Source: Pseudomonas sp. CCC3.1 (GTDB lineage: Bacteria > Pseudomonadota > Gammaproteobacteria > Pseudomonadales > Pseudomonadaceae). From it: a DNA stretch of 64,000 nucleotides. Both the position numbers and the translations under genes were made by a program. Below, one piece after another: positions 26,766 to 35,513 of the stretch; positions within the stretch are counted from its first letter, which is position 1; each line of letters begins with the position of its first letter. The stretch is taken from NCBI RefSeq assembly GCF_034347405.1, contig NZ_CP133778.1, positions 186,001 through 250,000 of the forward strand, in the 5' to 3' direction. The notes below the pieces were generated by a model, which had not been told where the DNA came from, did no database searches, and worked only from the letters and a program-made list of their open reading frames with translations.

Positions 26766-26781
26766 TGTACCAACCGGTTAA
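26766..26781. promoter_or_regulatory. Operator upstream of aroQ
   Basis: TGTACC AACC GGTTAA, the inverse of TTAACC GGTT GGTACA; 15 bases are identical to the site before quiC. It lies 65 bp upstream of the aroQ start on the reverse strand. Confidence 0.75.
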
Positions 26782-26865
26782 TCAGGTCAATTGCGCCGCT
26801 AATGTCGGGCCGGCTTTCTCCCAATAAGTGGGCGTTTATCGAACGCTGCGTTATGCAAGTTAATA

Positions 26866-26884
26866 TCAATTGAAAATCATTCTC
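26866..26884. promoter_or_regulatory. Fur-like box before hasI
   Basis: TCAATTGAAAATCATTCTC matches the 19-bp Fur consensus at 13 of 19 positions, with the right half nearly complete. It lies about 52 bp upstream of the sigma factor start. Confidence 0.6.
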
Positions 26885-26935
26885 GACAAAAAGTAAGATA
26901 GCCGCCCCTTTTCCTTCTAGTGCCAGGGAGCCGGT

Positions 26936-27442
26936 TTGTCGGATATGGACCTCAAGGGCTTGTTCCTCAAGCATGCCAGTACCCTGCGCGGGTATCTGGC
27001 GCGCAAGGTACGAGACCCACAGTTGGCCGCGGATCTGGTGCAGGAAAGCTTCCTGCGCATGGCCGAGCGCGGGCGCAAAGAGCACATCGACAATTCCCCC
27101 GGCTACCTCTATCGCGTCGCTGGCAATTTGCTGGTCGATCACATCCGCCAGGAAAACCGCCGCAAGACTGACTCGGTGACCCATGAGGCATTGGCTGACA
27201 TCGAAGATGAACTGGCAGGGCTGGAGGCTCAGGCGATGGCTGAACAACAGCGCATGGCGCTAAAGCAGGCATTGTCAGAACTGCCTGAGCGCACGCAGGA
27301 AATCTTCCGGCTCAACCGCATCGAAGGCATGACCCATGCTGAAGTCGCGCGTCACCTTGAAATTTCTGACAGTTCAGTGCAAAAACATCTGTCGAAAGCG
27401 TTGGCGTATGTCATGCAACGCCTACAAGTGCCTGAGAAATAA
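26936..27442 (+). CDS. hasI: ECF sigma factor HasI (FecI family)
   Basis: The 168-residue protein has sigma region 2 (YLARKVRDPQLAADLVQESFLRMAE, PGYLYRVAGNLLVDHIR) and region 4 (LPERTQEIFRLNRIEGMTHAEVARHLEISDSSVQKHLSKAL). It is the FecI/FpvI/HasI type that drives a TonB receptor gene after the external haemophore signal. The start is TTG 26936 with GGGAG five bases upstream; ATG 26945 would leave a 14-base gap. The anti-sigma gene follows, then hasR. Confidence 0.88.
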   Translation: MSDMDLKGLFLKHASTLRGYLARKVRDPQLAADLVQESFLRMAERGRKEHIDNSPGYLYRVAGNLLVDHIRQENRRKTDSVTHEALADIEDELAGLEAQAMAEQQRMALKQALSELPERTQEIFRLNRIEGMTHAEVARHLEISDSSVQKHLSKALAYVMQRLQVPEK

Positions 27443-27528
27443 CCTGCCAGTCTTTCGATAAACGGCTTACTGATAATTGCTCGGTAAGACGTCACTGCTT
27501 ATATACAACGAGAAATTGAGATTCACAC

Positions 27529-28539
27529 GTGAATAGCCAAGGCCCCGAACAACAGATCATCACTGAGACGGCCGCCGAGTGGGCGGTGCGCCTGCACGCG
27601 GGTGACCTGGACGAGGCGGCGCAGGCACAACTCGAACAATGGTTGGCGGCTGATGAACGCCATGTGTCTGCCTTGCAGTTTGCCAAGCAAACCTGGGCGG
27701 CCTTGGGGGCACTGGCACTGGACCCGGAAATGGCCAGGCCAGCCCCACGCCGTCAGCGCCCTGAAGCGCAGCGGACCGCGCCGGTGACTCGGCGCAGACG
27801 CCCGCTGCGCTGGGTCGGACGTGCTGCGGTACTGTCCTTGGTGTTGGCGGTTGGTTGGATCAGCGGCCCGACGCTGCTGATTAACATGCAGTCCGACTAC
27901 CGCACTGGCGCAGGAGAAATCCGCACCGTCCAGCTCGACGATGGCAGCTCGGTGGAGCTGGACGCGTCGAGCGCCATCCGCATCGACTACGACACTGACG
28001 AGCGGCGCATCAGCCTGCTCGCAGGCTCGGCAGTGTTTGATGTGGCACCGATGGGCGAGGCAGAAGTCCGGCCCTTTGTGGTGCAAAGCGCAGGCGGTCA
28101 AACCAAAGCCTTGGGCACTCAGTTTGTGGTGGGGCGCGAGAGCAGCGATCAGGCGTGGGTGGGCGTGTTGCAGCACAGCGTCGCGGTCAGCCTGCAAAAC
28201 CCGCCGGTTCAAGGCGCGCTGCGGCAAATGCTTGAAGAAGGGCAAAGTGCTCGCTACAGCGCAAACAGTGGCGTGCAACCTTTGCAAGGTTTCGACCTGA
28301 GTGCGGCCACCGGCTGGCGGCGAGGCGTGCTGGTGTTTGATCGCCAGCCGTTGGGGCACGTCATCGAACAACTCAACCGCTATCGGTCCGGGCAAATCGT
28401 CCTGGCCAACCCCGCGTTGGCGAGTCGGCATGTCAGCGGTGTGTTCCGCCTCGACATGCTCGACACCGCGCTGCACACCCTCACCCAAGAGCTGCACGTA
28501 AAACGTGTGGAACTGGCGGGCGTCAGCCTGATTTACTGA
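27529..28539 (+). CDS. hasS: FecR-type anti-sigma factor HasS
   Basis: A 336-residue protein with the FecR N-terminal cytoplasmic domain (TAAEWAVRLHAGDLDEAAQAQLEQWLAADERH), one membrane segment (about residues 97-117, AAVLSLVLAVGWISGPTLL) and a periplasmic FecR domain (GEIRTVQLDDGSSVELDASSAIRIDY). It controls HasI and senses the HasR signal through the periplasm. Start GTG 27529; it follows hasI after 86 bp and precedes hasR. Confidence 0.9.
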   Translation: MNSQGPEQQIITETAAEWAVRLHAGDLDEAAQAQLEQWLAADERHVSALQFAKQTWAALGALALDPEMARPAPRRQRPEAQRTAPVTRRRRPLRWVGRAAVLSLVLAVGWISGPTLLINMQSDYRTGAGEIRTVQLDDGSSVELDASSAIRIDYDTDERRISLLAGSAVFDVAPMGEAEVRPFVVQSAGGQTKALGTQFVVGRESSDQAWVGVLQHSVAVSLQNPPVQGALRQMLEEGQSARYSANSGVQPLQGFDLSAATGWRRGVLVFDRQPLGHVIEQLNRYRSGQIVLANPALASRHVSGVFRLDMLDTALHTLTQELHVKRVELAGVSLIY

Positions 28540-28554
28540 TTCTTGGCACAGACC

Positions 28555-28646
28555 TGTAGTCGCTGTCGCAGGCTGCGAAGGGGTGCGGAGCAACCCGTTT
28601 CCTTGAAGCGTATGCGGACCTCTCGCAGCCTGCGGCAGCGACTACA
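28555..28646. repeat. REP/BIME inverted pair (TGTAGTCGCTG family)
   Basis: TGTAGTCGCTGTCGCAGGCT (from 28555) is the inverse of AGCCTGCGGCAGCGACTACA (to 28646), with one or two mismatches in 24-bp arms. It sits between hasS and hasR, a different repeat family from the GAGCGAGCTTGCC copies. Confidence 0.85.
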
Positions 28647-28727
28647 AGAGATCTCATGGCCAGCGAAATCACACGCTAAAAATTAATCGCAAAAACCTTT
28701 ACTGACTTTTCCCTGCTGCGTCGTCTT

Positions 28728-28746
28728 GCTATTGAGATTCATTCTC
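28728..28746. promoter_or_regulatory. Fur-like box before hasR
   Basis: GCTATTGAGATTCATTCTC matches the Fur consensus at 14 of 19 positions. It lies 34 bp before the hasR start. Confidence 0.6.
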
Positions 28747-28779
28747 AAAACAAAATAGGCAAGCCTGGGGATAACAAAA

Positions 28780-31566
28780 ATGATCGTTAGTCAGCGCAAA
28801 GGGGTGCATTCCGCAAGTCGGTTAGCCTTTGCTGTGCATGTCGCAATTTTGGCCGTGTTGGCGGCACAAGCACCGGCGCACGCCGTTGAAAAAGTCAGCA
28901 GCGCCATTGCACAAGAATTCATCGCCTTCCACATCCCGGCGCAGCCGCTGGACAAAGCGGTGCTGGCCTATGCCGAGCAAGCCGGTATGCAGGTGCTGTT
29001 CGACAGCCAAATGCTGCAAGGCCTGAAATCCATTGCGCTGAACGGTGATTTTGGTGCGCAAGAAGGCCTGGCGCGACTGTTGGGCAGCAACCCGGTGGAG
29101 TACCGCTTCACCGGCGAACGCCAAGTGACCCTGACCCGTGTCAGTGGCGACGCGAAAGGCGCGTTGGCACTGGGCACTACGTCGGTCACCGCCAGTGAAG
29201 GCAACGGCAATAGTGCTGACTGGGTGTACCAGACCCCTCAATCGGTGTCGGTGATTACCCGCGAACAAATCAATAAACGCGCCCCGCGTCATGCTGCTGA
29301 CATGCTGGAAGAAACCTCAGGCGTGTACACCGCCGTCAACCAGCGTGACCAGGGTCTGTCGGTCAACATCCGCGGTATTCAGGACTATGGCCGGGTCAAC
29401 ATGAACGTTGACGGCATGCGCCAGAACTTCAACGTCAACGGCCACCAGCAACGCAATGGCGTAATGCTGATCGACCCGGAAATGGTCTCCAACGTCGAAA
29501 TCGACAAAGGCGCCCAGTCCGGCATGGGCGGTGCGGGGGTACTGGGAGGCATTGCCAGCTTTAACACACTGCAAGCCAGCGAGTTCCTGGAAGACGGCAA
29601 AGAGTACGGCGGGCGCATCCGGGCCGGCAGCGGTATCGGTCAATTGGGTAACGGCACCTATTTCAATGGCGGTGGCGTCTTCGCATTTGGCAATGATCTT
29701 GGCGATGTTTTGGTCGCCTATAGCGAGCGCCATTTTGGTGACTACCGTACCGGTCGGCAAAACGCCGATAACCTGGGCGTAAATATTCGCAACAAGAACA
29801 AATATCGAGAAGCCTGGAAAGACTGGCTGACCAGTGAGGTAGGCGATACCGGCAGCGTGACCCGTTCGCAGATGGTCAAGTTCGGGCTGAACCTGCCCAA
29901 CGACCAGCGAGCGCAGTTCACTTACCTGGAAACCGACAGCGACAGCACTGACGCATGGACGGAACTCAATGCGACGCAGGATGGTTACGATTATGTGCGT
30001 ACCGGTAAAAGCAATATCAATACCGGCAACCTGGCGCTGGATTACAGCTACAACCCGGATAACGAGCTGATCGACCTCAAGAGCAAGCTCTATTACGTCA
30101 ATACGCAACTTGATCGGCGCAATGCCCCCCACAAGGCGTCGGCTGATAGTGGTAATGCATTTGATGGTTACGAAGATGAGTTTCGCACCAGCACATGGGG
30201 TTTTCAGGTAGAAAACACGTCCCGGTTTGACTTCAACAACTACGGGCAACTGAGCTGGAACTATGGCCTGGAAAGCTATCAGGACACCTTGAAATCCAAG
30301 AACAATCTGGTGCCGGCCGAGAACGAGACGGATCTGCCCTGGGTCGAGGGAGCAGACCCGGAAGGCAAACGCACCATGGCCAGCCTGTTCAATACCCTGC
30401 ACTACCAGTACAGCTATTGGCTGACGCTGGATGCCGGGTTGCGTTATGACCGCTATCGCCTGGAAGGCAAGACAGGCATGAGCTTATGGCAAGCGCCAGT
30501 CACTCCAGGGGAGAATGGTGGCGAGGTGATGACATCGGGGAGTTCTGTAAGAAATGTTCACTTCTATGATTCCGATCGTGAAGAAGGCAAGTTTTCACCG
30601 ACGTTTGGTATAGGGATAAAGCCCGGAGTTGATTGGTTGCAGTTCTATGGGCGATGGGGCCAAGGCTGGCGCCCGCCGGCGGTGACTGAGGTGTTTATGA
30701 CCGGGCGGCCCCATGGGGGGAATGCGCCGGAGCGGGTTTACCCCAATCCCTACCTGAAAGCTGAGGAAAACCGGGAATGGGAGTTCGGCTTAAATATCTT
30801 TAAAGAATCCTTGTTCTTTAATAATGATCGGCTTGGAGTGAAAGTTGCTTACTTTGACAATAACATCAAGAACTTTTCATTTTTACACTATGGTATCTCT
30901 CTACCCGGTTCAGCAGATATTTCCACGTCGGGTCGTTCGGCGTATGTGAATAACCAGGCGGAGACCCGTTTTCGAGGCGTTGAATATCAGTTGAATTACG
31001 ATATGGGGCGGTTGTATACCAACCTGAGTTACACGCATATGATTGGCAGTAATGAGTTTTGCTCAAGTGGGTACTATATGGGCGGAGCCAAGAAAAGGGG
31101 CGAGCTTATTAAGATAATCAGGACGCCCTACACCCGGCCTAATGGCACGATTGGCTACACCAATACTAGAGTCTATGAATGGCTCGATGACTCGGACAGG
31201 AACAACAAAATCGATTGCGGATCTACTATGGGTAATGCGGCATATATGCCCGCAGATCGAGGGTCTCTAACAGTGGGTGCCCGTTTCCTTGAGCGGCGCC
31301 TGGACACCGGGATACGCTTGCGCCACAGCCCTGGTAATGGCGCGGGCCTGAATGAACGGAGTTCCGCCGGTATAGAGCAAGCACGCTGGCCTAAATACAG
31401 CGTGTACGACCTGTATGCCAGTTACTGGCCGACGGACACGTTGAATATTACCTTGTCATTAGAGAACGCTACCGACGAAGCCTATTTTGTGGCCATGGGC
31501 GATGGCAATAACTTGAGCATGGCGCGCGGTCGGACATTGAGTGGCATGCTCGAATATAAATTTTAA
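28780..31566 (+). CDS. hasR: TonB-dependent haemophore receptor HasR
   Basis: A 928-residue outer-membrane receptor. The signal peptide is followed by an STN signalling domain (FHIPAQPLDKAVLAYAEQAG, residues about 49-115), the plug (NIRGIQDYGRVNMNVDGMRQ) and a 22-strand barrel ending in SMARGRTLSGMLEYKF. His222 (VNGHQQ, plug) and His645 (GRPHGG, loop) fit the two haem ligands of HasR. The STN domain implies signalling to HasS/HasI. ATG 28780 follows GGGG. The last third uses visibly more AT-rich codons than the rest. Confidence 0.93.
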   Translation: MIVSQRKGVHSASRLAFAVHVAILAVLAAQAPAHAVEKVSSAIAQEFIAFHIPAQPLDKAVLAYAEQAGMQVLFDSQMLQGLKSIALNGDFGAQEGLARLLGSNPVEYRFTGERQVTLTRVSGDAKGALALGTTSVTASEGNGNSADWVYQTPQSVSVITREQINKRAPRHAADMLEETSGVYTAVNQRDQGLSVNIRGIQDYGRVNMNVDGMRQNFNVNGHQQRNGVMLIDPEMVSNVEIDKGAQSGMGGAGVLGGIASFNTLQASEFLEDGKEYGGRIRAGSGIGQLGNGTYFNGGGVFAFGNDLGDVLVAYSERHFGDYRTGRQNADNLGVNIRNKNKYREAWKDWLTSEVGDTGSVTRSQMVKFGLNLPNDQRAQFTYLETDSDSTDAWTELNATQDGYDYVRTGKSNINTGNLALDYSYNPDNELIDLKSKLYYVNTQLDRRNAPHKASADSGNAFDGYEDEFRTSTWGFQVENTSRFDFNNYGQLSWNYGLESYQDTLKSKNNLVPAENETDLPWVEGADPEGKRTMASLFNTLHYQYSYWLTLDAGLRYDRYRLEGKTGMSLWQAPVTPGENGGEVMTSGSSVRNVHFYDSDREEGKFSPTFGIGIKPGVDWLQFYGRWGQGWRPPAVTEVFMTGRPHGGNAPERVYPNPYLKAEENREWEFGLNIFKESLFFNNDRLGVKVAYFDNNIKNFSFLHYGISLPGSADISTSGRSAYVNNQAETRFRGVEYQLNYDMGRLYTNLSYTHMIGSNEFCSSGYYMGGAKKRGELIKIIRTPYTRPNGTIGYTNTRVYEWLDDSDRNNKIDCGSTMGNAAYMPADRGSLTVGARFLERRLDTGIRLRHSPGNGAGLNERSSAGIEQARWPKYSVYDLYASYWPTDTLNITLSLENATDEAYFVAMGDGNNLSMARGRTLSGMLEYKF

Positions 31567-31672
31567 ATAACGGGCTGCTTGCTTCGTTATATAAAAGATT
31601 GCTCGTTGTGAGCAAAGGCGTGCATCGCTGCGCGCCACTTCACTGAAACTATCTAAGGAAGAAACTTAAGTC

Positions 31673-32302
31673 ATGACTATTTCGATTAACTACAGCTCGT
31701 TTATTGGTTCTGATTCGATTGGTGACGTACTTAGTGAGTGGGCTCAAGGTTTTAAAACTGCGGGTCACGGTCTAAGCAATACCGGTGGTTTCAATAGTGG
31801 CGATCGTGCTCAAGATGGTGAGCAGTATGCGACGCATGGCGCCAATAATTCGGACTACGCCTTTATCGCAGGAAGCGATACCAGCAATGGCCTGCATTAT
31901 GAGTACAACCCTGATATCTCTGCTGGCAATAACATGAACCACTACCTGTGGGGTGAACTGGACAGCGTGAGTCTGGGTGAAGTGCTGACTGGCGGTTCGG
32001 GCAGCGCGTTTGGCCTAGGCGACTACACCGTCTCCTTCAACGGCCTCGACCTGTCCGCCGCCAGCGATGCTGGCCGTGCAGGCAACGCTGTTCAGGACGT
32101 GATCTACGGCCTGATGCGCGGCAACGTGGCGGGTCTGGAAGGCGTGCTCAACACCCTGCTGAGCGAGTTTGGCCTGTCTACCGATTCGACCTTCGACCAA
32201 CTGGCTGCGGCCGGCCTGGCTCATGCCGATGCACCGCTGGCGGCTGACATCAGCCTAGTGGGCGTGCAGGAAGTGGCTCAGGACTGGGCACTGGCGGCGT
32301 AA
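31673..32302 (+). CDS. hasA: Haemophore HasA
   Basis: The 209-residue protein has the HasA fold blocks (INYSSFIGSDSIGDVLSEW, SNTGGFNSG, LWGELDSVSLGEVLTGGSGS, STFDQLAAAGLAHADAPL) and the C-terminal type I secretion tail ending WALAA. His32 is at the usual axial-ligand position and Tyr76 at the other. The loop from Tyr76 to LWG is about six residues longer than in P. aeruginosa HasAp, and the supporting His is at about 90 instead of 83. It binds haem outside the cell and hands it to HasR. No signal peptide, as expected. Confidence 0.93.
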   Translation: MTISINYSSFIGSDSIGDVLSEWAQGFKTAGHGLSNTGGFNSGDRAQDGEQYATHGANNSDYAFIAGSDTSNGLHYEYNPDISAGNNMNHYLWGELDSVSLGEVLTGGSGSAFGLGDYTVSFNGLDLSAASDAGRAGNAVQDVIYGLMRGNVAGLEGVLNTLLSEFGLSTDSTFDQLAAAGLAHADAPLAADISLVGVQEVAQDWALAA

Positions 32303-32332
32303 TACGGGCTCACCTCAGTGAACTCCAATCCC

Positions 32333-32418
32333 GTGGGAGCCGGGCTTGCCCGCGATGGCATCAGCGTGGTCTGACAGACAAACCGCGACGTATGCATCGC
32401 AGGCAAGCCAGCTCCCAC
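32333..32418. repeat. REP inverted pair (GTGGGAGC family) between hasA and hasD
   Basis: GTGGGAGCCGGGCTTGCCCG (from 32333) is the inverse of the 3' arm ending GCAAGCCAGCTCCCAC (32418), with mismatches. The loop is 37 bases. It could stabilise the hasA end of the transcript. Confidence 0.85.
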
Positions 32419-32451
32419 AGGATCTCTGGCCCACTACCTCGGAACCTTTCC

Positions 32452-34188
32452 ATGACCCGGCCCAAAGCCAACGAGATGCTGGCTGCCTTGACGGCCTACA
32501 AACGTGCTTTTTTCAACATTGGCCTGTTCTCGGCCGTGATCAATTTACTGATGCTGGCCCCCGCGCTGTACATGTTGCAGGTGTACGACCGGGTATTGGC
32601 ATCGGGCAATGAAATGACCCTGTTGATGCTGACGCTGATGATCCTCGGCCTGTTTGGCCTGATGGGCGCGTTGGAATGGGTGCGCAGCCAGGTGGTGATC
32701 CGCCTCGGCACGCAAATGGACATGCGCTTGAATCAGCGCGTCTACGACGCCGCCTTTGAGGCGCAATTACGCAGCGGCAGCCCGGCGGCAGGGCAGGCGC
32801 TGAATGACCTGACCAGCCTGCGTCAGTTCGCGACCGGCAATGCGCTGTTCGCTTTTTTCGATGCGCCGTGGTTTCCGGTGTACCTGTGTGTGATCTTTAT
32901 GTTCAGCCCGTGGTTGGGGCTGCTGGCCCTCGGGGGGGCGGTGCTGTTGATGTTGCTGGCGTGGCTCAATCAGCGGGTCTCGCAGGGGCCGCTCAAGGCC
33001 GCCAGCGAGTTATCGGTTGAAGCCACCCAGCAAGCCAGCGCGCATTTGCGCAATGCCGAAGCGATTGAGGCGATGGGCATGCTCGGGACCTTGCGCGGCC
33101 GTTGGCTGGCGCAGCACACGGCATTCCTGGCGCAGCAGAACCTGGCCAGTGAAAAAACTGCCAGTGTCGGTGCCTGGTCCAAAGGCGTACGTCTGGCCCT
33201 GCAATCACTGGTACTGGGGCTGGGCGCATTGCTGGCGGTGCAAGGGCAAATCACCGCCGGGATGATGATCGCCGGTTCCATTTTGATGGGCCGGGTGCTG
33301 AGCCCTATCGATCAGTTGATTGGCGTGTGGAAGCAATGGAGTTCGGCGCGCCTGGCCTATCAACGCCTCGAATCACTGTTGCAGGCGCATCCGGCCCGCC
33401 CGCAGCGCATGGCGCTGCCCGTTCCACGGGGTGAACTGGCGGTCGAGCAACTCAGCGCCAGCGCACCCGGAACGCGGCGTGCCACGTTGAGCAACCTGAC
33501 TTTTACCCTGCCCGCCGGGCACGTGCTCGGTGTGATCGGGCCGTCAGGCTGCGGCAAGTCGACCTTGGCCCGTTTGCTGGTTGGCGTCTGGCAGCCGCTG
33601 GCAGGCAAGGTTCGGCTGGATGGCGCGGAGCTGTCGCAGTGGGATAAACAGCAACTTGGCCCGCATTTGGGTTATTTGCCCCAGGACATTCAGCTGTTTG
33701 CCGGGACCATCGCGCAAAACATCGCACGCTTTGCGGATGTCGATTCCGACAAGGTGCTGGCCGCGGCGCAGTTGGCGGGTGTGCACTCACTGATTGTGCA
33801 ACTGCCGGAAGGTTACGAAACCCGCCTGGGTGACGGCGGCGCTGGGTTGTCGGGCGGGCAGAAGCAACGCATCGGCCTGGCTCGTGCCTTGTACGGCTTG
33901 CCCGCGCTGATCGTGCTCGATGAGCCCAACGCCAACCTTGATGAAGCCGGGGAGCACGCCTTGTTACAGGCCATTGCCCAACTCAAACAGCTCAAGCGCA
34001 CGCTGATTTTGATCACGCACAAACCCAACGTACTGACCCTCACGGATCAGCTGTTGATCCTGCGTGAAGGCCAGTTACAAGCCTTTGGCCCCACCGCCAA
34101 GGTGCTCGCCGCGCCCAAGCCAGCGGCGCCCAAACCGGCCATGAATGTGAGCTACCGACTGGGCACCGTAGAGGCGAATAAAGCATGA
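32452..34188 (+). CDS. hasD: Type I secretion ABC transporter HasD
   Basis: A 578-residue half-transporter. The membrane domain (about residues 20-290, with AFFNIGLFSAVINLLMLAPALYMLQVYDRVL) is followed by the ABC domain: Walker A GPSGCGKST, signature LSGGQKQRIGLARAL, Walker B LIVLDEPNANLD. It is the PrtD/HasD type that exports HasA through HasE and HasF. ATG 32452 is preferred; an upstream extension into the REP is ignored. hasE overlaps by ATGA. Confidence 0.93.
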   Translation: MTRPKANEMLAALTAYKRAFFNIGLFSAVINLLMLAPALYMLQVYDRVLASGNEMTLLMLTLMILGLFGLMGALEWVRSQVVIRLGTQMDMRLNQRVYDAAFEAQLRSGSPAAGQALNDLTSLRQFATGNALFAFFDAPWFPVYLCVIFMFSPWLGLLALGGAVLLMLLAWLNQRVSQGPLKAASELSVEATQQASAHLRNAEAIEAMGMLGTLRGRWLAQHTAFLAQQNLASEKTASVGAWSKGVRLALQSLVLGLGALLAVQGQITAGMMIAGSILMGRVLSPIDQLIGVWKQWSSARLAYQRLESLLQAHPARPQRMALPVPRGELAVEQLSASAPGTRRATLSNLTFTLPAGHVLGVIGPSGCGKSTLARLLVGVWQPLAGKVRLDGAELSQWDKQQLGPHLGYLPQDIQLFAGTIAQNIARFADVDSDKVLAAAQLAGVHSLIVQLPEGYETRLGDGGAGLSGGQKQRIGLARALYGLPALIVLDEPNANLDEAGEHALLQAIAQLKQLKRTLILITHKPNVLTLTDQLLILREGQLQAFGPTAKVLAAPKPAAPKPAMNVSYRLGTVEANKA

Positions 34189-35513
34189 GTGCCGCAAACG
34201 CCAAACCGCCCTATGAGAGTAACGTCCTGCAACTGGACGACCGCCGCCATGCGCGCCTGGGTTGGCTGTTGATGCTCGGCGGGTTTCTCGGGTTTCTTGC
34301 TTGGGCTGCTTTGGCGCCGCTGGACAAAGGCGTCGCAGTGTCGGGCAAGGTCATGGTGTCGGGTAATCGCAAAGTGGTGCAGCATCCCAGCGGCGGGATT
34401 GTTGAGCGCATCGACGTGCGTGATGGCGACCGTGTGCAAGCGGGGCAAGTGCTGATCCGGCTCAAGGAAACCCCGTTGCTGGGGCAGGCGCAGTCGCTGC
34501 GCAGCCAGTTTTATGGCTCGTTGGCCAGCGAGGCCCGGCTCAATGCCGAGGTTGAGGGCGCTGCGAGTGTGAGTTTTCCTGCTGAACTGATGACGCTGCA
34601 TCACGAGCCCGAAGTGGCATCGAACCTGGCGTTGCAACGTCAGTTGTTCGCCAGTCGGCGTCAGGCGTTGCTGCTCGATCAGCAAGGCATCGGTGAAAGC
34701 ATCGCCGGTGCCGAGGCGCAATTGCGCGGGGTGCGTGACTCGCAAGCCAATAAGGTGTTGCAACGCACGGCATTGGACGAGCAACTGCAAGGCCTGCGCG
34801 AGTTGGCCCGCGAGGGTTACATCCCGCGTAATCGACTGCTGGACAGCGAGCGGGTGTACGCCCAAGTGCTGGGCTCGATCAGCGAAGACTACGGCCGCAT
34901 CGGTCAATTGCAGCGTCAGGTGCAGGAGATGCGCCTGAAAATTCGCCAACTGAGCGAGGAATATCAGAAAGAAGTCCGTACGCAATTGGCGGACACCCGC
35001 ATACGCAGCGAAGATTTACGCAACCGCTTGGCGTCGGCGGAGTTTGAACTGGCCAACAGCCAGTTACGCGCTCCAGTGGCGGGGATTGTGGTTGGTCTTG
35101 ATGTGTTTACCGAGGGCGGGGTGATCCGGCCTGGCCAGGCCTTGATGGAAATCGTGCCGCAAGGTGAGCCGTTACTGGTCGAGGCGCGGGTGCCTGTGGA
35201 ACTGGCCGACAAAGTTCACGCCGGGTTACCCGTGCAATTGATGTTCTCGGCCTTTAGCCAAAGCACCACGCCACGGGTGGCGGGCGAGGTGACGCTGGTG
35301 TCGGCAGACCGTCAGGTCGATGAACGCACCGATGAACCGTATTACACGCTGCGGGCACAGGTCAGCGCCGAGGGGATGGCGCAACTGGCCGGTTTGCAAA
35401 TTCGCCCTGGCATGCCGGTCGAGGCCTTTGTGCGCACCGGCGAGCGCTCGATGCTTAATTACCTGTTTAAACCCTTACTGGACCGCACGCACATGGCGTT
35501 GGTGGAGGAATGA
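34185..35513 (+). CDS. hasE: Type I secretion periplasmic adaptor HasE (HlyD family)
   Basis: The 442-residue protein has an N-terminal membrane helix (ARLGWLLMLGGFLGFLAWAAL), a lipoyl-like segment (GNRKVVQHPSGGIVERIDVRDGDRVQAGQVLIRL), long coiled coils (residues about 150-290), and the closing beta domain (APVAGIVVGLDVFTEGGVIRPGQALMEIVP). It links HasD to HasF in the envelope. The start overlaps hasD and the end overlaps hasF, both by ATGA, so hasDEF is a coupled operon. Confidence 0.93.
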   Translation: MSAANAKPPYESNVLQLDDRRHARLGWLLMLGGFLGFLAWAALAPLDKGVAVSGKVMVSGNRKVVQHPSGGIVERIDVRDGDRVQAGQVLIRLKETPLLGQAQSLRSQFYGSLASEARLNAEVEGAASVSFPAELMTLHHEPEVASNLALQRQLFASRRQALLLDQQGIGESIAGAEAQLRGVRDSQANKVLQRTALDEQLQGLRELAREGYIPRNRLLDSERVYAQVLGSISEDYGRIGQLQRQVQEMRLKIRQLSEEYQKEVRTQLADTRIRSEDLRNRLASAEFELANSQLRAPVAGIVVGLDVFTEGGVIRPGQALMEIVPQGEPLLVEARVPVELADKVHAGLPVQLMFSAFSQSTTPRVAGEVTLVSADRQVDERTDEPYYTLRAQVSAEGMAQLAGLQIRPGMPVEAFVRTGERSMLNYLFKPLLDRTHMALVEE

